Shown here: positions 44,887 through 54,217 of the stretch, piece by piece
How positions within the stretch are numbered: position 1 is the first letter of the stretch
Layout: each line of letters begins with the position of its first letter
Source of the DNA: JBMNGW01 sp050950025
GTDB taxonomy: Bacteria; Spirochaetota; Spirochaetia; Sphaerochaetales; Sphaerochaetaceae
Direction: 5' to 3'
Assembly (NCBI GenBank): GCA_050950025.1
Contig: JBMNGW010000012.1
Span: forward strand, 1 to 64,000
DNA length: 64,000 nucleotides
Made by a program: the position numbers and the translations under genes
Notes under the pieces: generated by a model
Database searches by the model: none
What the model saw: the letters and a program-made list of their open reading frames with translations, nothing else
Told to the model about the DNA's origin: nothing

Positions 44887-44935
44887 AGAATACCCGGGCT
44901 CTGCATTGTCGGACAATTTGATTTTGTGCTAGGAT
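44887..44935. promoter_or_regulatory. divergent pta/tyrA promoters around a perfect palindrome
   Basis: The 13-bp palindrome ATTGTCGGACAAT (44905-44917) supplies the -35 of both promoters: plus strand TTGTCG (44906-44911), 18 bp, TAGGAT (44930-44935) for tyrA; minus strand TTGTCC (44911-44916), 18 bp, TATTCT (44887-44892) for pta. A regulator bound to the dyad would control both genes. Confidence 0.5.
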
Positions 44936-44941
44936 GAGATT

Positions 44942-45691
44942 ATGGAAATTGGCGTATATGGACTGGGGCGCTTTGGCACGTTTTGGGCTAAGCAGCTAAG
45001 TCGTTATCATACAGTAAAGGGGTATAATCGCAGCCCCAAAAACTCTTTGGATTTTCCAATTGAATTGGTAAGCGAAGAGGAAGTGCTAAACTGTGAAGCG
45101 GTAATGTTGTGTGTCACCATCGATTCACTGGAGGCGGTGCTTAAGCGTATTAGTCCGCTGTTGGCAAAAGGGTGCACAGTCATTGATACCTGCTCAGTTA
45201 AAGTCTACCCATCGCTACTGATGGAAAAATTGTTGCCTCCCCAGATTAACATCATAGCCACCCACCCAATGTTTGGCCCCGATTCGGGTAAACATGGGAT
45301 TAAAGGCCTCCCTTTAGTGTACTGCCCGATTAGAGGATCTCAAGAGCTTTTTGCAACATGGGAAAAAGTGTTTGCCAACATGGAGTTAAACGTCTTGCCT
45401 ATGAGCTGTGATGACCATGACAAAGAAGCGGCCTACTCACAAGGGGTCACCCACTTTGTCGGTCGGGTTCTTGATCAGCTGCAGCTGAAAAAAACGGAGT
45501 TGGCTACGGTAGGGTATACCAACTTGCTGGCGATAGTGGAGCAAACATGCAACGATCCGCTGCAACTCTTTTACGATTTACAACGTTATAACCCGTATGC
45601 CAAGCAGATGCACCTTCAGTTACAGCAAGCCCTTGACCATGTGTTACATATCTTGCAAGAACAGGATGAGAAGGGATTAAAACTGCCATGA
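44942..45691 (+). CDS. tyrA: prephenate dehydrogenase
   Basis: 249 residues; NAD(P)-dependent oxidative decarboxylation of prephenate in tyrosine synthesis. Rossmann loop YGLGRFGTFWA at the extreme N-terminus, ATHPMFGPDSG as the catalytic-His/prephenate motif, and HDKEAAYSQGVTHFVGR in the helical dimerisation domain. Single-domain form without chorismate mutase or ACT. Its stop overlaps the mtaB start (ATGA). Confidence 0.88.
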   Translation: MEIGVYGLGRFGTFWAKQLSRYHTVKGYNRSPKNSLDFPIELVSEEEVLNCEAVMLCVTIDSLEAVLKRISPLLAKGCTVIDTCSVKVYPSLLMEKLLPPQINIIATHPMFGPDSGKHGIKGLPLVYCPIRGSQELFATWEKVFANMELNVLPMSCDDHDKEAAYSQGVTHFVGRVLDQLQLKKTELATVGYTNLLAIVEQTCNDPLQLFYDLQRYNPYAKQMHLQLQQALDHVLHILQEQDEKGLKLP

Positions 45692-47016
45692 CTGTTTTTA
45701 TCTATACATTGGGGTGCAAGCTCAATCAGTGCGAAAGTGAAGCGATTGCCGATGCTTTTACCCACCAAGGATTTGAAGTTGTCTCTTCGGACCAGAGAGC
45801 CGATTTGTACATTGTAAATACCTGTACTGTGACCAGTAAGGCCGAACAAAAAGCACGCCGGATGATTCGTAAGTATGCCAATGAAGAACAAAAGCCGGTG
45901 GTACTTGTTTCTGGCTGCTATGCCCAAATGGAGAAAGAGGAGTTACAGAACCTTCATAAGCGTGTGGTTGTCGTCTCTTTAGATGATAAACCGCTTCTTT
46001 TACAACTCCCTTTGTTTCTGAGTCACACCCATATAGCCTCCATTGATTTGCTAGAAGCAGTTAAAGAGTTTGCCCTACGCAATGAACAAAAAGAGTCTTC
46101 TCCATTTGATTATGATGCTGCCTCATTCTCTGTTCATAGCCGAGCCTTTGTTAAAATCCAAGACGGGTGTGATAACCGCTGTGCCTATTGCAGAGTCTCT
46201 TTGGCTCGCGGTGCAGCTGTCAGTTTAGAGTACCAGCAGGTTCTGCAGCGTATTGCAGCGTTACAAGAGCAAGGGTATGCCGAAATCGTCCTTACTGGGG
46301 TGAACATTAGTGCCTATCAAAGTGATGATGTCGATTTGGCAAAGCTGCTGAAACTGTTGTTGGCCCAAAGCGGAGCCTCAGTGCGATTTAGACTTAGTTC
46401 ACTGGAACCCGATCGCTTAGACGCACCTTTAATTGAGCTCTTTAGTGATTACAGAATTCAGCCCCATTTTCATTTGCCGGTCCAATCGGCTTCCGATGTT
46501 GTTTTAAAGCGGGTGAACCGCCACTACGATGTCAAACGGTTGTATGAGGCGGTCTCTTTGTTACGGCAGGTCAAAAACGACCCGTTTATTGCCGCCGATA
46601 TGATTAGCGGCTTACCTGGAGAAACAGAAGAGGAATTTGAAAAAAGCTATCGGGTGATCAAAGAGCTCGATTTTAGCCAATTGCATGTCTTTCCTTTCTC
46701 CCCACGACCCCAAACACCTTTGTTTGCCGCCAAAGATAGAGTCCCTGAGTATGTCAGAGACCAACGAGCTAAAAAGCTGCGTGCTCTTTCAGCCATCCAT
46801 TACCGCCGCTACATGGGCCGCCAAATTGGCCAAGAAGGAGAAGTCATTTTAGAGCAAATCCAAGATGATTCCTCATGGAGAGGTATAAGTGGTAATTACC
46901 TGCATGTGGTCGTTGAAGATGTTCCCAATCAGCTAAAACGGGGTGCTTTAGTGCCCGTTATATTTGAAAAACAGGCAGCTCAGATAGTGCCAATTGCCCG
47001 TTTGCGCTACGCATAA
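45688..47016 (+). CDS. mtaB: tRNA t6A37 methylthiotransferase
   Basis: A radical-SAM enzyme that adds a methylthio group to t6A at tRNA position 37. The UPF0004 domain carries cluster cysteines in YTLGCKLNQCES, NTCTVTSKA and LVSGCYAQ; the radical-SAM site is DGCDNRCAYCRVSLARG (CxxxCxxC); VLTGVNISAY and HFHLPVQSASDVVLKRVNRHY follow. 442 residues, MtaB rather than MiaB by the CRVSLARG and LGCKLNQ context. Confidence 0.93.
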   Translation: MTVFIYTLGCKLNQCESEAIADAFTHQGFEVVSSDQRADLYIVNTCTVTSKAEQKARRMIRKYANEEQKPVVLVSGCYAQMEKEELQNLHKRVVVVSLDDKPLLLQLPLFLSHTHIASIDLLEAVKEFALRNEQKESSPFDYDAASFSVHSRAFVKIQDGCDNRCAYCRVSLARGAAVSLEYQQVLQRIAALQEQGYAEIVLTGVNISAYQSDDVDLAKLLKLLLAQSGASVRFRLSSLEPDRLDAPLIELFSDYRIQPHFHLPVQSASDVVLKRVNRHYDVKRLYEAVSLLRQVKNDPFIAADMISGLPGETEEEFEKSYRVIKELDFSQLHVFPFSPRPQTPLFAAKDRVPEYVRDQRAKKLRALSAIHYRRYMGRQIGQEGEVILEQIQDDSSWRGISGNYLHVVVEDVPNQLKRGALVPVIFEKQAAQIVPIARLRYA

Positions 47017-47177
47017 GGGATTTTTTTGCGTAGACTCTTAAGGAAAATTTCGTCAGTTACGATTCTGCTAAGGGTAATTAGGTGCAGTATAGCGATATAA
47101 GGAGCCTAGGTTTGCGTCGATTATCTCCTTGCCTTTTGACCAATTCCTAGTTACTCTTTAAGCGAAGGTGGCTCAAT

Positions 47178-47915
47178 ATGAGTGATAAAAAAGAGCAGTA
47201 TATGCCAGAATCGTTAAACATGGTTCAAATTGAGCGGCGCTATGAGCTGGAGCATGAGATGCTGCATGCGGTCAAATGGGGCAACCCATACCGCGTTGAA
47301 GATTTACTGCAGATGCGTCGTACCATTTTCCCTGAATCGATGTGTAAAGATTCTGAGTCTGAGGAACAACAGTTACGCTGCAGCAAAAACGAACTAGTGG
47401 CCCTAAACGCCTTGTGCCGTTATGCTGCTCGCCAAGGAGGAGTGCAGCCTTTATACCTCCATAGTTTGGCTAACAAATACTCATTGATGATTGAGAATGC
47501 TGTCTCTTCTGCCTATCTTGCTGATGTATTGTATAGTCAGATTGCCCTTGATTATGCCAATGCCGTACTCGAATTTTCCGTTAACAGTTACAGCCCGATG
47601 ATTAAAAAAATTGTCACTTATTTAGCGGTTCATTTAACTGAAGATGTGCGCATTGAACAGCTGGGGCAAATGCACAACACCCATATCTCTCATATTTCGC
47701 GTAAATTCAAAAAAGAGACTGGCATGTCAATTCCTGCCTATGTGAGCAAACAGCGTATCGGCTTAGCAAAGCTCTATTTTGAAGATGGTAAAACATCAAT
47801 TAAAGAGATATCTGATATGCTGGGGTTCAACGACAGTAACTACTTTAGCAAAGTATTTAAACGCTATGCTGGAATGACTCCCTCTGAGTACATCAACTCT
47901 ATTCAGCAGAGATAG
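47178..47915 (+). CDS. AraC-family transcriptional regulator
   Basis: 245 residues. The C-terminal ~100 form two helix-turn-helix units typical of AraC/XylS: VRIEQLGQMHNTHISHISRKFKKETG and IKEISDMLGFNDSNYFSKVFKRYAGMTPSEY. The N-terminal ~140 residues contain a conserved-looking helical region (YELEHEMLHAVKWGNPYRVEDLL) but no sugar-binding cupin that I recognise. The gene stands alone, with a ~160 bp leader region. Overlaps cysE tail to tail by 17 bp. Confidence 0.88.
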   Translation: MSDKKEQYMPESLNMVQIERRYELEHEMLHAVKWGNPYRVEDLLQMRRTIFPESMCKDSESEEQQLRCSKNELVALNALCRYAARQGGVQPLYLHSLANKYSLMIENAVSSAYLADVLYSQIALDYANAVLEFSVNSYSPMIKKIVTYLAVHLTEDVRIEQLGQMHNTHISHISRKFKKETGMSIPAYVSKQRIGLAKLYFEDGKTSIKEISDMLGFNDSNYFSKVFKRYAGMTPSEYINSIQQR

Positions 47916-48858
47916 GAGTTTTTTGGCACTTTTTCCCCTTTTTGACAGGCGGCAATTCTCGCAGAATGTGCTTAGCCTCCGTATTTTGTACCAACGTGTT
48001 AGGCGGCACATTCTCTCTGATCCACGTACTTGAACCGATAATGGTATTTGTGCCGACAACAATATCCCCAAGTAGCGTCGCATTGGCATACACTGTCACA
48101 TCATCTTCTAAAGTGGGGTGGCGCTTTGTCCCTCTGACTAGCTCTCCGCTGCCGTCTTTGGGAAAACTTAAAGCTCCCAACGTAACTCCTTGGTAAATTT
48201 TTACCCTATTGCCGATATTCGTTGTCTCTCCAATGACCACTCCTGTGCCATGATCAATGAAAAAGCACCTGCCAATAGAAGCGCCGGGATGAATATCGAT
48301 GCCGGTTTGTTTGTGTATCGATTCACTGAGCATACGGGGAACCAGGGGAACGTTTTGTTGATATAAAAAATGGGCGATACGATGAATGGTAATAGCCCGT
48401 ACTCCCGGATAACAAATAATTGTTTCGCGGATGGAAGTAGCCGCCGGATCTCCTTCATAAGCGGCTTGGGCATCCTCTTTCATCATGGCTCTCAGAGTAC
48501 CCAAATTACTAAACAATTTTGCCACCGTTTGGTCGGCCATCTGCTGATAAGGAGTTGTTTGCTCATCGGCTAAATTTAGCGGATTATCGTGGTAGAGGGC
48601 CAAATATATTTGCTGGTGTAATCGACTGCCCACTTTTTGCATCAAAGTTGTAATCAGCAACCGCATTTGTTGTACCGACTCCAGCTTTTCGCCGCTTCGG
48701 CCCGGAAAAAGGAGTTCCAACAACTCTTCAATAATGAGCTCCACTTCAACCGGTGACGGAATGGGGCGAAAACCGACGAAATTGGCTTGGCCGTAACGAT
48801 CGAAACTGGCTAAATACGGCTCTATATAGGGGTCAACAGAACGCTTTTTTTCATGCAT
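47899..48858 (-). CDS. cysE: serine O-acetyltransferase
   Basis: 319 residues, first step of cysteine synthesis from serine. The C-terminal left-handed beta-helix has hexapeptide repeats (IDIHPGASIGRCFFIDHGTG, VVIGETTNIGNRVKIYQGVTLG); His in FIDHGTG and the H in KRHPTLEDDV are the catalytic pair. The long N-terminal helical part (EEDAQAAYEGDPAATSIRE, CYPGVRAITIHRIAHFLY) marks the EpsC-like long class. No cysK adjacent. Confidence 0.92.
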   Translation of the reverse strand: MHEKKRSVDPYIEPYLASFDRYGQANFVGFRPIPSPVEVELIIEELLELLFPGRSGEKLESVQQMRLLITTLMQKVGSRLHQQIYLALYHDNPLNLADEQTTPYQQMADQTVAKLFSNLGTLRAMMKEDAQAAYEGDPAATSIRETIICYPGVRAITIHRIAHFLYQQNVPLVPRMLSESIHKQTGIDIHPGASIGRCFFIDHGTGVVIGETTNIGNRVKIYQGVTLGALSFPKDGSGELVRGTKRHPTLEDDVTVYANATLLGDIVVGTNTIIGSSTWIRENVPPNTLVQNTEAKHILRELPPVKKGKKCQKTPISAE

Positions 48859-48907
48859 GGCTCAACCATACACCAACGCCCCTACCTCATCAAGAGAGCC
48901 TATGCTC

Positions 48908-48937
48908 TTGAAGAGAGGGCCCCAATTTACGTATAGT
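48908..48937 (+). promoter_or_regulatory. promoter of argS
   Basis: -35 TTGAAG (48908-48913), 18 bp spacer, -10 TATAGT (48932-48937); AAGGAG and ATG 48962 follow. Confidence 0.4.
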
Positions 48938-48961
48938 AGGCTTTGGTGAAGGAGAGTGGGG

Positions 48962-50707
48962 ATGAAACGGTACAAAGAGATTTGGAAAACACTGGTAGAG
49001 AGGGAAATCCTCTTATTAAGCGAGCTTACTGAAATTCCATCCCTGACGGTCCAAAAACCTCCCAGTTCAGAGATGGGAGAGATTGCTTTTCCCCTTTTTG
49101 CTTATGCCAAAGTGCTAAAAACGTCTCCTGCCGCTTTAGCTACTGAGCTTAAAAAGCGGCTTGAACAGCGGGATGACTTACCTAAAGGAGAGCTACTGGC
49201 CTTAGGACCGTATTTGAATGTACGTTTGGACCTTCAGCAGCTGGCAAGCACAGTCCATGCTGAAATAACTCAACAGCACTCCTTGTACGGGACAACATCG
49301 CTATTGCAAGGCCAGCGAATAATGGTCGAATTTAGCTGCCCCAATACTAACAAACCGCTTCATTTGGGCCACTTGCGCAATGATGCTATCGGCCAAAGCA
49401 TCGCCAATATCTTAAAAGCTAATGGGGCAGAGGTCTATAAAGTTAATCTTATTAATAACCGCGGGGTCCACATTTGCAAATCGATGCTTGCCTACCAAAA
49501 ATTTGGCAACAATGAGACTCCCAGCAGCTCAGGTATTAAAGGCGATCATTTGGTTGGCGATTATTATGTCCGCTTTGCCAGCTGGGAGAAAGAAGACCCT
49601 TCAGCTGGGTTGCAAGCTCAACAGATGCTTAAAAAATGGGAGCAAGGAGATGCTGAAACACTGGCATTATGGGAGAAAATGAACAGTTGGACCCTTGAAG
49701 GCATCCAGCAGACCTACCAAAAAACAGGCGTCTCTTTTGACCGCTACTACTACGAAAGCGAAACCTATTCATTGGGCAAAGATATGGTACTTCAAGGGTT
49801 GCAACAAGGAGTTTTCTACGAAGAGGAAGATGGGTCAATATGGGTCGATTTAACGGCTATTAACCTCGATAAAAAAGTCCTTTTGCGCAAAGACGGCACA
49901 TCGTTGTATGTAACCCAAGATTTGGGAACGGCTGTTGCCCGTCACAATGATTGGCCATTTGATTCCCAAATTTATGTGGTGGCCAATGAACAATCGTACC
50001 ACTTTAAAGTACTTTTCCATATTCTTGAGAAATTGGGCTTCAGTTGGGCAAGAAATTTACACCATCTGGCCTATGGGATGGTGAATCTACCCGAAGGGAA
50101 AATGAAAAGTCGCGAGGGGACAGTTGTTGATGCCGATGATTTAATTGAAGAGCTCACCCTTTTGGCTAAAGCTGAGATTGTGAATAAAGAGCGCCAGAAC
50201 ATGGTAGATGATGTGGATGCCACTGCCGCTAACATAGCTTTGGGAGCCTTGAACTACTTCTTACTGCAAGTTAACCCGATGAAAGATATGGTCTTTAATC
50301 CCGATGAGTCGATCTCTTTTACGGGTAATACGGGCCCCTATTTACAGTACATGGGGGCACGTATTAGCAGTATGATGCGCCTCTTTGCCCAAAACAGTGA
50401 AAAATATGAGAAGATTGATTTTGATCCGGCAGCTCTTTGTTTGGAAGAGGAGCGAGAACTACTGGTTTTAGTTGCCTCATTTTCGGAAGTTGTTGAAACA
50501 GCTGCTGTTGAATTTAATCCTTCGGCTATTACAGGCTATTTGTATGAGTTATCGCGCCTGTTTAGTCGCTACTACCACGATCATCCGATTTTAAAAGCGG
50601 CTTCCCCTTCGTTGGTCAAAGCACGTATTGAGCTGGTAGCTATGGTGCTTCAGGTGTTGAAAAATGCCTACGCTTTGCTGGGAATTCCTTTTTTGGAGTC
50701 GATGTAG
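48962..50707 (+). CDS. argS: arginyl-tRNA synthetase
   Basis: 581-residue class I synthetase. HIGH motif as HLGH in SCPNTNKPLHLGHLRNDAIG, KMSK motif as KMKSREGTVV, and the C-terminal anticodon-binding DALR domain (NPSAITGYLYELSRLFSRYYHDHPIL). ATG 48962 follows GAAGGAG; the in-frame GTG two codons earlier is less likely. Leads into rplU after a 66 bp gap. Confidence 0.96.
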   Translation: MKRYKEIWKTLVEREILLLSELTEIPSLTVQKPPSSEMGEIAFPLFAYAKVLKTSPAALATELKKRLEQRDDLPKGELLALGPYLNVRLDLQQLASTVHAEITQQHSLYGTTSLLQGQRIMVEFSCPNTNKPLHLGHLRNDAIGQSIANILKANGAEVYKVNLINNRGVHICKSMLAYQKFGNNETPSSSGIKGDHLVGDYYVRFASWEKEDPSAGLQAQQMLKKWEQGDAETLALWEKMNSWTLEGIQQTYQKTGVSFDRYYYESETYSLGKDMVLQGLQQGVFYEEEDGSIWVDLTAINLDKKVLLRKDGTSLYVTQDLGTAVARHNDWPFDSQIYVVANEQSYHFKVLFHILEKLGFSWARNLHHLAYGMVNLPEGKMKSREGTVVDADDLIEELTLLAKAEIVNKERQNMVDDVDATAANIALGALNYFLLQVNPMKDMVFNPDESISFTGNTGPYLQYMGARISSMMRLFAQNSEKYEKIDFDPAALCLEEERELLVLVASFSEVVETAAVEFNPSAITGYLYELSRLFSRYYHDHPILKAASPSLVKARIELVAMVLQVLKNAYALLGIPFLESM

Positions 50708-50773
50708 CCCTTGTCATTCGTTGGGCGTTATGATATAAGAAACACTGCATATTTATGGGAAGGATGTAACAAG

Positions 50774-51085
50774 ATGTACGCACTGGTTGAAATTAAAGGC
50801 AGACAGTACAAGGTGCAAGAAGGCGCTGTGTTGAAAGTCGATACATTTAAAGAAGAAAGTGGTTCGGTGTTGGAGTTTGATACTGTCGTGGCAATTGCCG
50901 ATGGCGAAAACTCTCAGTTTGGCACCCCGTATGTGAAAGGGGCCAAAGTAATAGCTACCCTTGGTGAAGTTGTTAAAGGCGAAAAGATCAAAGTCTTCAA
51001 GTTCAAAAGAAGAAAAGGGTATGCCAGAACACAGGGGCACCGACAATCATATTCGATGCTCACTATCGATAAAATCAAAGCGTAA
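50774..51085 (+). CDS. rplU: 50S ribosomal protein L21
   Basis: 103 residues; MYALVEIKGRQYKVQEG opening and KVFKFKRRKGYARTQGHRQ, the L21 signature near the end. I chose ATG 50774 after AAGGATG; the frame is open upstream from 50711 but that part does not resemble L21. First gene of rplU-rpmA-obgE-nadD. Confidence 0.96.
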   Translation: MYALVEIKGRQYKVQEGAVLKVDTFKEESGSVLEFDTVVAIADGENSQFGTPYVKGAKVIATLGEVVKGEKIKVFKFKRRKGYARTQGHRQSYSMLTIDKIKA

Positions 51086-51096
51086 GGAGATACCCC

Positions 51097-51351
51097 ATGG
51101 CACAAAAGAAAGGTGGCGGAAGCTCAAAGAACGGAAGAGACTCTAATGCTCAGCGTCTTGGAGTGAAACGCTTTGGTGGACAGAACGTTAAAGCCGGAGA
51201 GATTATCGTACGCCAAAGAGGCAATAAGTTTCATGCCGGAGAGAATGTCGGTTGCGGAAGAGATTACACGCTCTTTGCAAAAATCGGCGGTGCTGTCGAA
51301 TTTCATACACGTAACAATCGCAAGTACGTGCGCATCCACTCAGCCGAATAA
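51097..51351 (+). CDS. rpmA: 50S ribosomal protein L27
   Basis: 84 residues starting MAQKKGGGSSKNGRDSN, with GQ.VKAGEIIVRQRG and FHAGENVG. The N-terminus lacks the extra cleaved extension found in Firmicutes, and correspondingly no ysxB/prp protease gene sits between rplU and rpmA. Confidence 0.97.
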   Translation: MAQKKGGGSSKNGRDSNAQRLGVKRFGGQNVKAGEIIVRQRGNKFHAGENVGCGRDYTLFAKIGGAVEFHTRNNRKYVRIHSAE

Positions 51352-51375
51352 CAGGAATTCACCTGTACATCTACC

Positions 51376-52425
51376 ATGTTTGGATTTTCAGACGAGACCT
51401 ATATTGATGTTGCCTCCGGAGACGGGGGCAACGGTTGTGTCTCCTTCCGTCGCGAGAAATATGTTCCCAAAGGGGGACCTGACGGCGGTGACGGAGGCAA
51501 AGGGGGCTCTGTTGTCTTTGTCGTACGCGATAATTTAAGAACCCTGGGCCATTTAAAGCAAACAAGATCATTTAAAGCAGAGAATGGACGACCGGGAGCC
51601 GGAGCCCGCCGTTATGGCAGAGACGGAGTCGACATTGAAATTCCTGTTCCTCCCGGTACTGTTATCAAAGATGCCCAAGACGGCACCGTGATTCAAGATT
51701 TAACCGGGCTTGAGCGCTGGGTCTTTTTGGAAGGGGGCAAAGGGGGCAAAGGGAACTGGCATTATCGCACATCCACCCGTCAAGCTCCTCAGTTTGCCCA
51801 ATCCGGAATAAAAGGGGAGAGTATACGAGTCGGTGTGGAGCTTCTCATTATTGCCGACATCGGTTTTGTCGGTTTTCCCAACGCCGGTAAATCCTCTTTG
51901 TTAAACAACCTCACCAATGCCAGAACAAAAGTAGCCGGTTATCCCTTTACCACAAAAATCCCACAACTGGGAATGTTTCGCTATGACGATCATGATATCG
52001 TCTTAGCCGATATTCCCGGTATTTTGGAAGGGGCCAGTCAAGGGACGGGAATGGGGTTTAAGTTTTTACGCCATATCAGCCGCACAACAGGACTTGCCTT
52101 TTTAATCGATGTCACCGATGATGATTATATAAAAGCGTACGACATGCTTTGCAAAGAACTTGAGCACTATGATCGTGATTTGCTAAGTAAAAACCAGGTG
52201 GTCATCGGGACCAAAATCGATGAACCCGAAGGGAAGCAACGGCTGGCAGAACTACAGCAAAAACGGCCCGAGTTGCAGGTGCTGGGACTTTCCAATGTGA
52301 CTAAAGAGGGACTGGAAGAGGTCAAACAAGCCTTTATCCGCCTCGTTTCGCACGATAAAGAGATAAGTGACGACGGCTTTACCACCGTGTTGGATACAGA
52401 GGCCGTATACCGGGACAAGCTATGA
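51376..52425 (+). CDS. obgE: Obg GTPase
   Basis: 349-residue ribosome-assembly GTPase. Gly-rich Obg fold (VASGDGGNGCVSFRREKYVPKG), G1 GFPNAGKSSLL, G2 TTKIP, G3 DIPG, G4 TKID in the VIGTKIDEPEG segment. No C-terminal OCT extension beyond a short acidic tail. Stop overlaps the nadD start. Confidence 0.96.
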   Translation: MFGFSDETYIDVASGDGGNGCVSFRREKYVPKGGPDGGDGGKGGSVVFVVRDNLRTLGHLKQTRSFKAENGRPGAGARRYGRDGVDIEIPVPPGTVIKDAQDGTVIQDLTGLERWVFLEGGKGGKGNWHYRTSTRQAPQFAQSGIKGESIRVGVELLIIADIGFVGFPNAGKSSLLNNLTNARTKVAGYPFTTKIPQLGMFRYDDHDIVLADIPGILEGASQGTGMGFKFLRHISRTTGLAFLIDVTDDDYIKAYDMLCKELEHYDRDLLSKNQVVIGTKIDEPEGKQRLAELQQKRPELQVLGLSNVTKEGLEEVKQAFIRLVSHDKEISDDGFTTVLDTEAVYRDKL

Positions 52426-53042
52426 GAACAGCAGTGTTCGGAGGAACATTCGATCCAGTCCACCGCGGACATTTGCACTTAATCAACTCGCTGGCTAATT
52501 TGACCGACTATGAAAGATTGTTGGTCATTCCTGTTGCCCAACCACCTCATAAACAGCATGAGGCCCAGGTAAGCAATGATGATCGACTGGCTATGCTTGC
52601 CCTGGCTTTAGAAGAATATGAGGGCCTCTATCCTCAAAGCCGATCGGTAAACATCCAAGTAGAGGCTCTGGAAATTGAGCGCGGGGGAGTCTCATATATG
52701 TTTGATACCGTTAGCGAACTATATGGTCGTTACAGTATCGACGGACAAATCGGCATGGTCTTAGGCGATGATTTGTTGGCAGGGCTGCGCCGTTGGTATC
52801 GATTTGATGAGCTGCGTCATAAAGTTGAATTCATTATTATCAGAAGAACTCTTTTGGCTCCCCCTCAGGTGCTTCCTCCCGGGGTCCGGGGGCGGTTTTT
52901 GGATAACCCCATCATGGAAGACTCTTCAACGGCGGTGCGTGAACTGATAGCTGCCGGCAGGGCTACTAAAAAAAACTTACTTCCGCTTGTCACCGATCGC
53001 GTTGCCGATTATTTACTGGACCATGGATTATACACATCTTAA
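52422..53042 (+). CDS. nadD: nicotinate-nucleotide adenylyltransferase
   Basis: 206 residues; NAD biosynthesis. Nucleotidyl-transferase HxGH motif in GGTFDPVHRGHLHL and the C-terminal ISSTxxR-like MEDSSTAVRELIAAG. The last 20 bp overlap the yqeK start at 53023, as is usual for this gene pair. Confidence 0.94.
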   Translation: MRTAVFGGTFDPVHRGHLHLINSLANLTDYERLLVIPVAQPPHKQHEAQVSNDDRLAMLALALEEYEGLYPQSRSVNIQVEALEIERGGVSYMFDTVSELYGRYSIDGQIGMVLGDDLLAGLRRWYRFDELRHKVEFIIIRRTLLAPPQVLPPGVRGRFLDNPIMEDSSTAVRELIAAGRATKKNLLPLVTDRVADYLLDHGLYTS

Positions 53043-53606
53043 TGCCTTCATAAAACAAAGCCTCCCAGATGCTCGGTATGCCCATTGCATTTCAACAGCA
53101 GAACAAACGGCAACTCTGCTAAAGCGCTTTGGCAACAAAAAGAGCTCCAAGAAGCCTATTTAGTGGGATTGTGGCATGATGTAGCTCGGCATTGGAGTAA
53201 TGATAAACTTTTAGAGTATGCTCAACAGCACGCCTTAGAACCTTTGGCTGAAGAAAAAGAAGACCCGATGCTCCTTCATGGAGCGGTAGCTGCAACAATG
53301 CTCAAAGCGATGGACCCTACTGTTGCCAATCGCTGTTTAGTGGCCATTCGCTGGCATACCTTAGGCTCATCTAGGATGGGGTTGTTAGGCTGCTGCCTTT
53401 ATATTGCCGATTATATTGAACCCCTACGGGCCCATGTAACAAAAATGTTTCGCCAGAACCTATTAGCTTTGGATACAGTTGAGCAGATGTGTTTGCGTTT
53501 AATAACACAACATGCCTCCTATTTAGCTAGCAAAGGGAAAAAAATGGCCCAAACAACGCATGAGCTAAAACAGTTTTTATTGGATGGTGGGGAGTTTAGC
53601 TGGTGA
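53023..53606 (+). pseudogene. yqeK: YqeK-type HD phosphohydrolase, frameshifted
   Basis: The N-terminal frame begins at ATG 53023 inside nadD (MDYTHLNAFIKQSLPDARYA, HCISTAEQTATLLKRFG) and runs into a stop at ~53163. From ~53130 another frame continues the protein: KELQEAYLVGLWHDVARHW with the HD pair, LLHGAVAATML and IADYIEP. Adding one A to the A5 run at ~53138-53142 gives FGNKKELQEAYL and a 194-residue protein of normal length. YqeK hydrolyses Ap4A. Every conserved residue is present, so the break is recent or a sequence error. Confidence 0.85.
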
Positions 53607-54217
53607 AAAAAGCAGGCGGACTTTTTGGATTGCTACTCATCGTTTTGCTTTTCTCTAGCTGTAGGTCAACAGAAATTTGGTACGGGTATTCCTCTCGTTA
53701 TGCATTTATGATTAGTGCCAACAGCAGTTCTAAACACATAGCCATTGCCTATTTGCCTTTAGCAGTGATTAGCGATTATGCAGCTAAAATGGAAGAGCAA
53801 GGAATTCAAAGCGATACGTTGGGAGCTGTGCAATCGCTGTTTGGACTTCAGGGCAACCATTACATCAGAGGCAGTGAAGAAAACTGGAATACCTTGGCCC
53901 AAGCTCTTATGGAAGAGGAGGGGCTGCAGTTTAACCAGATTCGACCCAGTGTGGAAGCTATGGTAGCCTTAGTACAAAAACATCCGCTTGTCTTGCGCAA
54001 TTTTGGTCTGAAGGCTACACTACAGGACCTCTGTGGACCGGCAACGAGTGCTAAGCAGATTGTGAAACTTGGAAAGCTTGTTGGTTTAGCAGATGTTGAT
54101 GTGTACGACGGGGGACGATTTGTATCGACACAAGCGCAGGCTGATGAGCTTCGAGTGTGGATGCATGAATGGACTAAAAACGTACTGCAAGCTCAGAAAG
54201 GAGAACGAAAGCGATGA
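53603..54217 (+). CDS. lipoprotein of unknown function in the rsfS operon
   Basis: 204 residues with a lipoprotein signal ending LLFSSC (lipidated Cys20). The GTG start overlaps the yqeK stop. In related gene clusters a LytR/CpsA/Psr protein sits between yqeK and rsfS; the segment VISDYAAKMEEQGIQ, NHYIRGSEENW and the order of secondary structure hint at a reduced relative, but the Arg/Asp catalytic residues of that family are not recognisable, so no function is assigned. The stop overlaps the rsfS start. Confidence 0.65.
   Translation: MKKAGGLFGLLLIVLLFSSCRSTEIWYGYSSRYAFMISANSSSKHIAIAYLPLAVISDYAAKMEEQGIQSDTLGAVQSLFGLQGNHYIRGSEENWNTLAQALMEEEGLQFNQIRPSVEAMVALVQKHPLVLRNFGLKATLQDLCGPATSAKQIVKLGKLVGLADVDVYDGGRFVSTQAQADELRVWMHEWTKNVLQAQKGERKR

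Noticed and set aside
47000..47040. Hairpin TACGCA...TGCGTA after mtaB as a terminator
   Set aside because: The T-run is inside the loop rather than after the stem and the stem is only six pairs, so it is not convincing.
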